Assembly (NCBI RefSeq): GCF_019976755.1 | Contig: NZ_AP023441.1 | Coordinates: 2,601,501 to 2,665,500, forward strand | DNA: 64,000 nucleotides | Direction: 5' to 3' | DNA from: Nostoc sp. MS1 | GTDB taxonomy: Bacteria > Cyanobacteriota > Cyanobacteriia > Cyanobacteriales > Nostocaceae | In this document: in pieces, positions 27,678-36,474 of the stretch | Layout of the letters: the number at the start of each line of letters is the position of its first letter | How positions within the stretch are numbered: the first letter of the stretch is position 1 | Position numbers and translations under genes: made by a program | The notes under the pieces: generated by a model | Seen by the model: only the letters and a program-made list of their open reading frames with translations | Databases searched by the model: none | What the model was told of the DNA's origin: nothing

Positions 27678-30623
27678 ATGGACAAGCTATCCCGAAAAAT
27701 AATTTCTCTATTCCTATTAAGTCTTATAGGCTTACTTTCAACATTGATAATTCCTGTATTAACATCTTCAAAAGCCATAGGTATTCAGACGCAATTAGCG
27801 CAACCAGCAAATCAGGAAATCAATTGTTCAAACACGACAAAGCTGACACCAGAAGAATTCAGCATACGAGGGAGATATAACTATCAATTTTCTCATTTTG
27901 AAGATGCAATAAATTGCTGGAAAAATGCTGTTAAAGCCTATCGTCAAATTAATAATGAAGAAGAAGTTATTAATAACCAGATCAACCAAGCCCTAGCTGA
28001 ACAAGCAATGGGATTATACCCGCGAGCTTGTAATACTTTATTACAAATTTATAAGATAGAAGATTGTATTTCACAAATACAAGATGAAGACAAACGCCAA
28101 AAATTTAGAGAGAAATTTAACAAATCAGAATCCATAATAGAACTGTCAACCTCTCCTGGTAAAGCTGCTGGGCTGCGTATATTGAGTAATGTTTTTAGAG
28201 GACTTGGTGAGATAGATTTATCATATAAAATCTTATTAGCTTTAGCTAACAATAAAGAAAAAATACCACAACAATCAAAAGAGATATGGCTAGATTTAGG
28301 TAATGCTTTACGCACTTTGAGTAACAGAGAACAGGATTTTTATAGCCGTAATCAACAATTGCAAAATTTCAATTGTGCGTTTAGATATGCCAATGTTGCA
28401 GATAGTATCTATCGACAAGTTTCTAGTATCCAAGACACATCATCAAATGCTGATTTAGCAAAAATACAAGCACAACTTAATCAGTTAGGCATTGTGTTAG
28501 ATTTGATTAGTTGGAGTGAGCAACTTACTAAAGAAACTCAAGCAAAAGAAAATATATTTCAAAAATTTACTAAGTTATATAGTAGCTCCTCTGGAAATCC
28601 CAGATGTGAAGAACTACAATTTGATCAAGACCTATCCAAGCTACTAGCAAATATTAGCACTGAAACGAAGCAGGATAACTTGTATGCGATCGTTCAACAG
28701 TTAACACAAGAAAATTGCCAATTTATCTCTCAGCAAACAGATAGTCTTCAACGGCAAATAGAGCAATTACCCTTTACTCATTCAACACTGCTCATTAAAC
28801 TCAATTTTGCTAAAAGCTTAATTCGCATTCAAGATATCAATAAAGATGTACCTGATGTCAAAACTGAACAATTTCTGAAGAATACGATTCAACAAGCTAA
28901 AAATATAGGAGATTTAAGATCCGAATCCTATGCTTATGGTTATCTTGGTGAGTTATATGAAATATATGCAAAAGGTAAAGGTGAGTTATATGAAAAAAGT
29001 CAAATATGGAATTTAGCTAAAGAAAACACCGAGAAGGCTTTATTAATTGCTCAATCTTTATCTATCCCATCAGCACCGTCAGATATTGAATATTTATGGG
29101 AGTGGCAACTAGGCAGAATTTACAAATCTCAACTTCCACCAAGAATACAAACTCAAAATAAACAAATGAAGACAGAGAGTTTGCAAAACTTGGATAATGC
29201 TAACCAATTTTATCAAAAGGCGTATCTAACTTTGCAATCACTGCGGAGAGAATTAGTAGCTGGTAATCCTGATGCTCAATTCTCCTTTCAAAATGATATC
29301 GAGAGTATTTATCGAGATTATGTTAATTTGCTGTTATGGGATAGTAATCCTGAGCAAGAAAACTTATTGAAAGCTAGAGAAGTTATCTCTTCTTTACAAG
29401 CGGTAGAATTAGAAAATTTCCTACGTGCAGCCTGTCCCGAATTTAATTTAGAAGAAATTGATGCAATTGTTGATCAACAACCAGTAAAAACAGCGTTTTT
29501 ATATCCAATTCTCTTGGATGATCGCATTGAAGTTATTCTCAAGTTACCCGACGCATCAAATTCTCTAAAAAATAAATCTTCAAGCAAAAATATTCCATCT
29601 ACTTTAAGACATTACAGTAATTCCATAGACCAAGCTACAGTCAAACAACAAATCAAAGATTTGAATTTGCACACAGAACCAAATGAATATACTTTTAATG
29701 CTCTGATCAGAAAATTGCAAATTGATTTAGAGGAAGAGTATACATTTGAAGATTTAAAAAAAGAAGCTAACTTGGTCTATAAATGGCTCTTACAAAAGGC
29801 AGAAAAAGATATTAAAGAGGAACAGATTGATACATTAGTATTTGCTTTAGATACTAATTTACGTAACATTCCTTTAGCTGCATTAGTGGTAGATTATAAC
29901 GAAAAGGAGAGAATAACCAAATACTTAATTGATGAATATGCGTTAGCACTAGCCCCAAGACTAGAAATTCCCAAAACCAAATCTCTTCAAGGTAAAGGAC
30001 TGAGAATTTTAGCGGCAGGTTTAAAAGAACCAGACATAAACAGAAGAAAATATCCTGAACTAAATTATGTCCAACAGGAAATAAAGGCAATTGAAACAAT
30101 ACCTAATTCTGGCTTTTCTGTATCTCAGCTGATTGATAGTGACTTCAAAATAAACAACTTAAAAAGTCAAATTAATACGTTTGATTTTAATGTTATTCAC
30201 TTAGCTACACACGGTGAGTTTAGTTCTAGCCCTGAGAAAACATTTCTCTTAGCTTATGATGACTTGATTAATATCAATCAGATTGGTAATATATTCCGCA
30301 GGCAAGCTCAAAGACAGCCTGAACCTGTTGAATTACTCGTATTAAGTGCGTGTGAAACTGCTACTGGTGATAAGCGAGCAACTTTAGGCATTTCTGGTGT
30401 GGGGGTTCGATCTGGGGCGCGTAGCGCTTTGGCTTCACTATGGACTTTGGATGATGAAGTCAGCGCTGATTTCACAAAGATATTTTACAAACAGTTAGTT
30501 GACTCCACAACCATTACAAAAGCTCAAGCATTAAAACAAGCTCAAAAACAACTTAAAGATTTACCAGGCCGTGAACATCCTAGATATTGGGCATCTTATA
30601 TCTTGCTTGGCAACTGGCTTTAA
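27678..30623 (+). CDS. Exported CHAT-domain (caspase-like) protein with helical repeats
   Basis: The 981-aa product (ATG 27678; the frame also opens from a TTG at 27651) begins with a signal peptide (about 8-33). Residues ~60-620 are helical, TPR-like. The C-terminal CHAT domain has the catalytic pair intact: HLATHGEF (His845) and LSACETATG (Cys892), with RSGARSALASLWTLDDE and the terminal RYWASYILLGNW. CHAT peptidases are separase/caspase relatives. It lies 56 bases after TpsB, so it may process or be secreted with the adhesin; cyanobacteria often pair these families. The substrate is unknown. Confidence 0.85.
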   Translation: MDKLSRKIISLFLLSLIGLLSTLIIPVLTSSKAIGIQTQLAQPANQEINCSNTTKLTPEEFSIRGRYNYQFSHFEDAINCWKNAVKAYRQINNEEEVINNQINQALAEQAMGLYPRACNTLLQIYKIEDCISQIQDEDKRQKFREKFNKSESIIELSTSPGKAAGLRILSNVFRGLGEIDLSYKILLALANNKEKIPQQSKEIWLDLGNALRTLSNREQDFYSRNQQLQNFNCAFRYANVADSIYRQVSSIQDTSSNADLAKIQAQLNQLGIVLDLISWSEQLTKETQAKENIFQKFTKLYSSSSGNPRCEELQFDQDLSKLLANISTETKQDNLYAIVQQLTQENCQFISQQTDSLQRQIEQLPFTHSTLLIKLNFAKSLIRIQDINKDVPDVKTEQFLKNTIQQAKNIGDLRSESYAYGYLGELYEIYAKGKGELYEKSQIWNLAKENTEKALLIAQSLSIPSAPSDIEYLWEWQLGRIYKSQLPPRIQTQNKQMKTESLQNLDNANQFYQKAYLTLQSLRRELVAGNPDAQFSFQNDIESIYRDYVNLLLWDSNPEQENLLKAREVISSLQAVELENFLRAACPEFNLEEIDAIVDQQPVKTAFLYPILLDDRIEVILKLPDASNSLKNKSSSKNIPSTLRHYSNSIDQATVKQQIKDLNLHTEPNEYTFNALIRKLQIDLEEEYTFEDLKKEANLVYKWLLQKAEKDIKEEQIDTLVFALDTNLRNIPLAALVVDYNEKERITKYLIDEYALALAPRLEIPKTKSLQGKGLRILAAGLKEPDINRRKYPELNYVQQEIKAIETIPNSGFSVSQLIDSDFKINNLKSQINTFDFNVIHLATHGEFSSSPEKTFLLAYDDLININQIGNIFRRQAQRQPEPVELLVLSACETATGDKRATLGISGVGVRSGARSALASLWTLDDEVSADFTKIFYKQLVDSTTITKAQALKQAQKQLKDLPGREHPRYWASYILLGNWL

Positions 30624-30640
30624 ATTGGCAATTTCAAGTC

Positions 30641-30989
30641 CTAAGAGGATGCCTGAGAAGTGTGAAATATATCTTTTGATCCCCCCTAACCTCGCTTAAA
30701 AAGTTATCCATTAGTCACATCTTTCTTAACAATCCTAAAACGCTTGTTTTCTAATCATCTTGAACACTGAGGGGTTAAGCATACTTGACAAACTCGCTTT
30801 TTGTATTCTCGCTAAAATTGGCTTTTTATTGAGAATTAAGAACGAAGTAATCAGGGTTAGAAAAAGCGTGAGTGAATACTCTGATAAATGTTGAGAAAGA
30901 TCCGGGTAATGGATAGCTTGAAAAGGGGGATTTAGGGGAATCTACTAGTCTTAAACACAACACGAAAAAGTCTTCAGACATCCTCTAAA
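30641..30989. repeat. MITE-like foldback element (~350 bp)
   Basis: Outer ends TAAGAGGATGCCTGA and (inverted, from 30988) TTAGAGGATGTCTGA match. Inward the two halves stay complementary over much of their length: TTATCCATTAGTCAC then ATCTTTCTTAACA on the left, against inverted CTATCCATTACCCGG then ATCTTTCTCAACA on the right. No ORF. The right end touches the stop codon of the DUF928 gene (30991). A related end, inverted AGGATGCCCTCAGAAAAAG, occurs at about 63164-63182. Confidence 0.65.
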
Positions 30990-30990
30990 T

Positions 30991-31902
30991 TTAACTTTGC
31001 ATGGATGTGGGATTTGGAACAGGAACTAATTCTTGGATAGGAAAGCTAACGATTTTATTTGCTATTTCATCTAGATTTTCTGCTTCACTAATTTTTTCAC
31101 TTATCTTTGGTTTCTTGATCACATCTTTGAATATATACTTAACAAGCCCTAGTTTGTCTTCCTGTGATTGTGTTTGCAAATCTTTAGTAGTCAATAGCCG
31201 TGTTATCATATCATACCAAATACCTCTTTCGATATAAAATAAATTGTTTTTTGGCGGAAAGAAGCCTAGTTTAGTTCTTTGAATCCAACCTACAACACCA
31301 GGATTATTCGATGGTTTCAAAGAATTACAGATGATGGAAAAATACCAGTTATATTCTTGATTTTCTTTGAGGGGAGGAACCGTGTTTGGTAGGGTAAATT
31401 TTGCCAGGATAGGTTGATTAGATTCAGGAATTTTTACTAAGATTGGCCCTGCAATAATTTCCTGATTTTGGTTTAATAAAACAAATTTTCCATACTCAAT
31501 TTCTGACTCTTTATAAGAATAAGGAATGTAAAACCAGAAGGTTGGATATGCTTCGGTTGTCGTACCCCAAACTATATCTACCTCGGATGATGATATTTGT
31601 TGTTCTTGTATTGTGGGTACAAAAGCAGTCAATGGGATTTCATTATTGTCTAAAGATATAAGAGCAGGACAGCGACCTCTACCAGCACCTCCTCGTGAAC
31701 GACCATTAGGTGCTTTCAGTTCTTTGCGCTGCGATCGCCCTTTCACAGCATCCGTCACAGCTTGGAAAAAAACTTGAATAAAGTTTCTGTCGTCTTGCTG
31801 TGCTATTGCTGGTGTCGGATAACTTATAAAAATAATAATTGCCAGAATCAAGCTTATAATGGCTCTCAACCAATTTACTATGGGTAAGGATAATTTAAGC
31901 AT
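30991..31902 (-). CDS. DUF928 secreted protein
   Basis: The 303-aa product has a signal peptide (about 12-35, ending PAIAQQ) and matches my recollection of the cyanobacterial DUF928 family: GGAGRGRCP, LTAFVPTIQE, TEAYPTFWFYIPY and EYNWYFSIIC. Function of the family is unknown. It starts 22 bases after the TIR-CHASE2 gene, so both are likely on one transcript and may meet outside the membrane, where the CHASE2 sensor is. Its stop is at the edge of the foldback repeat. Confidence 0.8.
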   Translation of the reverse strand: MLKLSLPIVNWLRAIISLILAIIIFISYPTPAIAQQDDRNFIQVFFQAVTDAVKGRSQRKELKAPNGRSRGGAGRGRCPALISLDNNEIPLTAFVPTIQEQQISSSEVDIVWGTTTEAYPTFWFYIPYSYKESEIEYGKFVLLNQNQEIIAGPILVKIPESNQPILAKFTLPNTVPPLKENQEYNWYFSIICNSLKPSNNPGVVGWIQRTKLGFFPPKNNLFYIERGIWYDMITRLLTTKDLQTQSQEDKLGLVKYIFKDVIKKPKISEKISEAENLDEIANKIVSFPIQELVPVPNPTSMQS

Positions 31903-31924
31903 AAAAAATAGTTTGGTAATTTAT

Positions 31925-33808
31925 TTAAAACTTTCTGGGTTTTGAAGATTTTAACTTTATAAACAATACGAATCCTCCTGTACTTAAAAAACTCAAAATA
32001 GGAGGAATACAAGGTATCCAAATCATAGGAATAATAAACACCATATAGCAACTAAAAGGTATAGTGAATAAAGTTATTATACCCACAACAGTCCACTTTC
32101 TGTTTGTACTATAATTTTGGAATAAAGTTCCTCCAATTAATGACCAGGCAAAAATCCAAGATATATCCAACCAAATAGGCCAAACTTGCAATAAAGGACG
32201 TTTTTCTAATACTGCGTTTATAATTTGGCTGACCATTTGCGCCTGAATAATTACCCCTGGTACTTGTCGATGACTTTTAGAATATAAAGGAGTAGTCCAA
32301 GGTGCTTCATAAGTAGAGTCTGTTACTCCAATTAAAACAATCTTATCTTTGATAAACTCTCCGTACCTTGTGATGAAATCATCTTTGAGGACATCAGCAA
32401 TTGTGACTTTTTTTGCAAAATTCTCAGGAGAGCAGGTAGCTCCACTTTCGCAATGTATACGATAATTTAGTAGTATTTGATACCCATCAAAATCGGCGAA
32501 CATCGAATAGCCACTACGGTAGTCACTGTAAAGTGCTTCAAATGAAGTGTTATTAATTTTTAAATCAGTTTCATTCTTAAATGCTTCTTGTTCAGATTGG
32601 TCTAAAAAGTGCAGAGCTAAATTTAGGCTAAAAGCATTCTTAATTGGTTTACGGTCAGGATTTGTTCTACAAAGAGAAGAAGTCTGCTTGTCACCCATTC
32701 TGAGGATATGACGACGAACTATACCATCCCTATCTGGTAGAAAATCACTAAAACCTACGCGGTTGTTGGGTAATTCTGGTGGTGGTTTAACTCCATAACG
32801 ATTTTGTTGAGTTTCATCACCCACATAGCAAATACCAAAAATAGGATTATTTTTGTTATCTTTTAAAAATTCAGATAATTCTTGATTTTTAGTTTCAAAA
32901 TCACGATATATGTCTATGCCAACAACTTTTGGTCTAATGTTTTCCTTATTTTTTAGTAGTTTATTGAGTATATTAAGTAAGGTTTTATCTGTTAAAGAAC
33001 CTTGTCGTGGGTCTGAACCCTGATTACTTATATCTTCAGATGTAACTTGAATAATTAATATGTTTTCATCTTGGTCTTCGGGCAATTTATATCTCATCAT
33101 ATTGTCAAACAACCAAAACTCTGATGGCTCCAAAAGTCCAAAAAAGCGTACAAATATGATTAGGAAACTTACCCACATACTGCTCACAACAACGTTACGA
33201 ACACCATACCAATGAATAGCCTTGAGCCAGTTCTTCTTTTCTTTAGTTTGGCTATTTTCTTGAGGTGTGGTTTTTGTTGTGGGAGTTTCTGGAGGGTGAA
33301 GTTGGTCTAGCGATTTCTTTGTTAGCCGAGAAATTTCGTCGATAGTCTCCTTAATGCCTTGAGCAACTTCTGTAAATGCTTCATCTTCATTGCTTAAACT
33401 TTTGATAAAATTCCCGTCTTTTGGCAGAGTTTGTATCGGTCTATTCAGTGGCTTACGTTGCCAAAGGCATTTACGAAGTAGTACAGGAATAACACGAGCT
33501 TCTGTCGCATCGTGCCTCTCCATAGCTATTTTTACATCGCGCTCCCAAAGCTTATCGGAAGCAATAAAATCTGGGCTGATAAGTAGAAGAATTATACGGG
33601 CTGAACTTAAATGTTGTTTAATCTCATCATCAGTGTCCTTCCCTGCACTAACTTGACTTTCGTACCAAGAAATAATTTCTACATCTTTTTCTAAGGTACT
33701 TAAGTGCTTTACAAGTTCCTTCCTGAGTATTTCATCCTTTTCAGAATTGGAAGAGGAAAAGAAAATTTCAATTGCTTGGCTTACCTGAGTATGTGTCACA
33801 TTAGTCAC
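31925..33808 (-). CDS. TIR-CHASE2 transmembrane protein
   Basis: A 627-aa protein. Residues ~8-155 are a cytoplasmic TIR domain: IEIFFSSSNSEKDE, ARIILLLISPDFIASDKLWE, EARVIPVLLRK. A basic linker leads to a membrane helix (about 207-230), a CHASE2 extracytoplasmic sensor (LEPSEFWLFDNMMRYKL, ILIIQVTSEDI, VVGIDIYRDFE, KIVLIGVTDSTYEAPW) and three C-terminal membrane helices. CHASE2 usually controls cyclases, kinases or CHAT modules; joining it to TIR suggests stimulus-gated NAD-type signalling or TIR-TIR recruitment. At the expected catalytic Glu of the TIR helix I read Asp91, with Glu89 two residues earlier. Its TIR is closely similar to that of the upstream CHAT-TIR protein. Confidence 0.87.
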   Translation of the reverse strand: MTNVTHTQVSQAIEIFFSSSNSEKDEILRKELVKHLSTLEKDVEIISWYESQVSAGKDTDDEIKQHLSSARIILLLISPDFIASDKLWERDVKIAMERHDATEARVIPVLLRKCLWQRKPLNRPIQTLPKDGNFIKSLSNEDEAFTEVAQGIKETIDEISRLTKKSLDQLHPPETPTTKTTPQENSQTKEKKNWLKAIHWYGVRNVVVSSMWVSFLIIFVRFFGLLEPSEFWLFDNMMRYKLPEDQDENILIIQVTSEDISNQGSDPRQGSLTDKTLLNILNKLLKNKENIRPKVVGIDIYRDFETKNQELSEFLKDNKNNPIFGICYVGDETQQNRYGVKPPPELPNNRVGFSDFLPDRDGIVRRHILRMGDKQTSSLCRTNPDRKPIKNAFSLNLALHFLDQSEQEAFKNETDLKINNTSFEALYSDYRSGYSMFADFDGYQILLNYRIHCESGATCSPENFAKKVTIADVLKDDFITRYGEFIKDKIVLIGVTDSTYEAPWTTPLYSKSHRQVPGVIIQAQMVSQIINAVLEKRPLLQVWPIWLDISWIFAWSLIGGTLFQNYSTNRKWTVVGIITLFTIPFSCYMVFIIPMIWIPCIPPILSFLSTGGFVLFIKLKSSKPRKF

Positions 33809-33966
33809 GATTATTGGTATTTAAATATACAATGAATGTAACTTAAATGGCAAAATAACTTAACAGGAAAATTGATGCAGCTAACTTTAATTCAATTTAA
33901 ATCTCCTTCTAAAATTTTCTTTATTAACTAATAAATATATTTGTTAATGAATAATTATATTGAATA

Positions 33967-35004
33967 CTAGTTAGCTAAAACTTGGCGGATATCTTTGGCA
34001 ATTTCTGCAAATGCTTCATCTTGATTTTTCCATGTTGTTACAGGCTGTCTATTTTTTGGTAAAGGTTGTAGTCTCCCAAATGGTGTTTTTTCCCAATCTA
34101 CTGGACGCAAAATAATTGGAATTACACGAGCTTCTTTTGCTTGATGACGTTCCATTGCTCTTTTTACATCACGTTCCCAAAGTTCTTCTGAAAAAATAAA
34201 ATCGGGGCTAATCAGTAGCAAAATTATCTGGGCTGAGTTTAAATGTTTTTCAATTTCACTTTCTTTGTCACTACCACCGGAAATGTCGTGTCCATGCCAA
34301 GCTTGAATAGTTCCCTCTCTCTGCATTAGTTTTAGATGCTTTGCCAACTCATCTTGTAATTCTTTATCTTTTTCGTCGTAGGAAAAGAAAATTTTGATCG
34401 CTCGATTCTCTGGTTGGCTAGATAAAGGTTCTACAGTCTTGGGTAGTTGTGTTTTCTTAAGTAAAACTGGTGTCAGATTTTCTTCGATTCCCTCTAATTG
34501 AATAGCAGCGCAACCAACAGCGTAAGCCATTTCAATCGATTTTCCGGCTCCTAACGTATCGTAAAAACCCACTGCAAATTCAATAGCAGCTTTGTCACCG
34601 ATCGCTCGATTCATACCAATAACATAGTTAATGTGTTGATTTATCGCTTCTGCTTGCACTACTGAATAGCAGCCGTTCAGCAACACACACTCGATATCTT
34701 CAGCAAATATTTTAAATAAATTAGCTAGTGCAGAGCCGCTTACTAGCTTGTGATTCCCCATCTCATCCTCAAAAACTAGTCCTTCTTCTCCTGCGCCATG
34801 TCCCGAAAAATGAATGATTTGTGGACTGACATCTAACAACGCTCGTTGGATATCTCTAGGACGAACAGCTAACTTTGTCTCCAAGCTAAACTGGTCACGT
34901 TTTTGTGAGCGTCGTAATCCTTCGTCAATATCTCTTACCTCCTGATCTACACGTAGGCGAAGAGTGTTTGTAGGATTAGCAGCCAAAATTAGTATTTTTT
35001 TCAC
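33967..35004 (-). CDS. CHAT-TIR fusion protein
   Basis: A 345-aa soluble protein. Residues 1-190 are a CHAT caspase-like domain with IIHFSGHGAGEEG (His65 and catalytic-type His69) and LLNGCYSVVQ (Cys112), so the dyad is intact. Residues ~205-345 are a TIR domain: AIKIFFSYDEKDKEL, AQIILLLISPDFIFSEELWE, EARVIPIILRPVDW. As in the next gene, Asp279 replaces the expected TIR Glu. The next gene (TIR-CHASE2) starts 158 bases downstream on the same strand. I infer that TIR-TIR contacts bring the membrane sensor to the CHAT protease. No signal peptide. Confidence 0.88.
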   Translation of the reverse strand: MKKILILAANPTNTLRLRVDQEVRDIDEGLRRSQKRDQFSLETKLAVRPRDIQRALLDVSPQIIHFSGHGAGEEGLVFEDEMGNHKLVSGSALANLFKIFAEDIECVLLNGCYSVVQAEAINQHINYVIGMNRAIGDKAAIEFAVGFYDTLGAGKSIEMAYAVGCAAIQLEGIEENLTPVLLKKTQLPKTVEPLSSQPENRAIKIFFSYDEKDKELQDELAKHLKLMQREGTIQAWHGHDISGGSDKESEIEKHLNSAQIILLLISPDFIFSEELWERDVKRAMERHQAKEARVIPIILRPVDWEKTPFGRLQPLPKNRQPVTTWKNQDEAFAEIAKDIRQVLAN

Positions 35005-35165
35005 TGGATTTTACCGTGGTGATCCATGTCTTGGGTCAATAATAACATTTACGTTAAATTACTCATAGTATAAACAACTAGTTATCTAAAGCTGAGATTT
35101 TTATTATACCGATACGGAAATTCATGTATTTGCGATCGCCTGACCATATACCATGTTGCCAATCT

Positions 35166-35384
35166 ATGATTAATATAGGAAATCTAATTCTGTACTTATG
35201 CTGTCTGTTATTAATTATTGCCTGTAATAGTTTTATCTCTGATACACAATCAGATATTAAATCTCTTAAAGTAGCTACAGACCCTACTTTTATTCCGTTG
35301 GAGTTCCAAACATCGCAAGGAGAACGGGTTGGTTTTGATATTGATTTGATGAGAGACTATTTTATTTATAAAGTAAATCTTTAG
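35166..35384 (+). pseudogene. Truncated amino-acid-type ABC solute-binding lipoprotein
   Basis: The ATG at 35166 begins MINIGNLILYLCCLLLIIAC, a lipoprotein signal peptide with lipobox IIAC. SLKVATDPTFIPLEFQ and GERVGFDIDLM follow, the opening of an SBP_bac_3 (glutamine/polar amino acid) binding protein. The frame then stops after about 73 residues, where the family needs about 230 more. No continuation was recognised in the next 380 bases, so this is a remnant. A further ATG at 35124 is in frame but gives an unsuitable N-terminus. Confidence 0.7.
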
Positions 35385-35770
35385 ACAACAGGACTACGTA
35401 AAATAATACGAGACATAACAGCGTATATGTCAGCTTCACTCCTGCGCTTGCAAATGCTCATAATCTATTTTTTTAATTATTAGAGCTAGCGCATATTTTA
35501 CGCAATTATTTATAAATAATTGCTTTTCAAAGCATTTTGTATTGTGTAATACCAAACATAAAAAAATATAAAAATATTAGCCTGTTAGGCTGTCTTATAG
35601 CTTGAGAAAAGGCATAAGAGCAAATTCTATTAAGTGAGAAATATAACTTTTGTAATAATACGTAACCTAACTACAGATGGTTCGGAATCATAAGTTTATA
35701 TCAATAGTATGAGTAAGAATAAACCAGATAACTAGTGCTTTTCATCGTAAAAATACTCCTTCAGAATTAG
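35385..35770. other. Intergenic, AT-rich, no gene recognised
   Basis: The solute-binding protein does not continue here in any frame I could read. The stretch holds the perfect 22-base palindrome listed separately and long A/T runs. Nothing else is supported. Confidence 0.5.
35502..35523. repeat. Perfect 22-bp palindrome
   Basis: GCAATTATTTA followed directly by its exact reverse complement TAAATAATTGC. It has no loop, so a dimeric regulator site or cruciform is more likely than a terminator. Confidence 0.6.
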
Positions 35771-35983
35771 ATGTTGACTTCAAATTGGCAAATTCCACTT
35801 CCGTTGGATCAATACCTAAATCACCGGGTTGTCCTATATTTTTTCAGCGATGGGTACTGGGTTCCAATAAAATATTGCAGTTTAACAAAAGCAATTGAAC
35901 TGCATCACAAAATCCAAGGTGAGGCAAATAAAGAAGTTTTTCTTTTTCCTATCGATTTAAACCCAAATACTTTTCAGGAATAG
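35771..35983 (+). CDS. Small hypothetical protein (70 aa)
   Basis: The frame encodes SNWQIPLPLDQYLNHRVVLY, FFSDGYWVPIKYCSLTKAIE and EVFLFPIDLNPNTFQE, with coherent amphipathic composition and little low complexity. I do not recognise a family and see no good Shine-Dalgarno sequence. Composition looks protein-like, but it could be a decayed fragment. Confidence 0.4.
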   Translation: MLTSNWQIPLPLDQYLNHRVVLYFFSDGYWVPIKYCSLTKAIELHHKIQGEANKEVFLFPIDLNPNTFQE

Positions 35984-36474
35984 TAAATTTATGAGCAAAA
36001 TGTGTAAAAAAGCTTACAAAAGAGATATGTTATACCAATTTTGGATTTTAGATTTTGGATAAAATCTTGACTCATAGTCTTAGGACTTACACATCAAGAT
36101 TATTTGTGAAGACTGGGTATAAGGGTTTTGCAATATAAGCTTTTATCCCAATTCAATCAATCTTTTAATACATTGATTATCTGTAAGGGCGTACTGTTGT
36201 ACGCCCTTACCTTGTTAAAAGCCTTAATTTTTCGTTTTCATACGTAAATCTTATTAGCGCCGCGCTTAAGTTAGAGCCTTAACGCCTTTATCTTTACTGG
36301 CGTAGTTTCCTCTTGCAGTGGAGACTGTAGTTATAGCGTTTCTTTCCGTAAGTACGTTTCGTTGAGATGAGGAAATAAATGTTAGGCGCTAGTGTGTACT
36401 CATGGGATAAGGGCCTGCTATATCGAACAAAACTGCTGAAAAACTTACAATAGCCTCAATTTAAGGGGAACCTC
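35984..36474. other. Intergenic region before ndhK, repeats only
   Basis: It includes a tract of the TTTTGGATTTTAGATTTTGGA type (about 36040), frequent in these genomes, and the GTAAGGGCGTAC hairpin. The ndhK promoter must lie in the last 200 bases; I cannot place it firmly. Confidence 0.5.
36183..36210. repeat. Perfect 12-bp stem, TGTT loop hairpin
   Basis: GTAAGGGCGTAC (36183-36194), loop TGTT, GTACGCCCTTAC (36199-36210). Looks like a dispersed intergenic repeat; it could terminate transcription from upstream. Confidence 0.65.
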
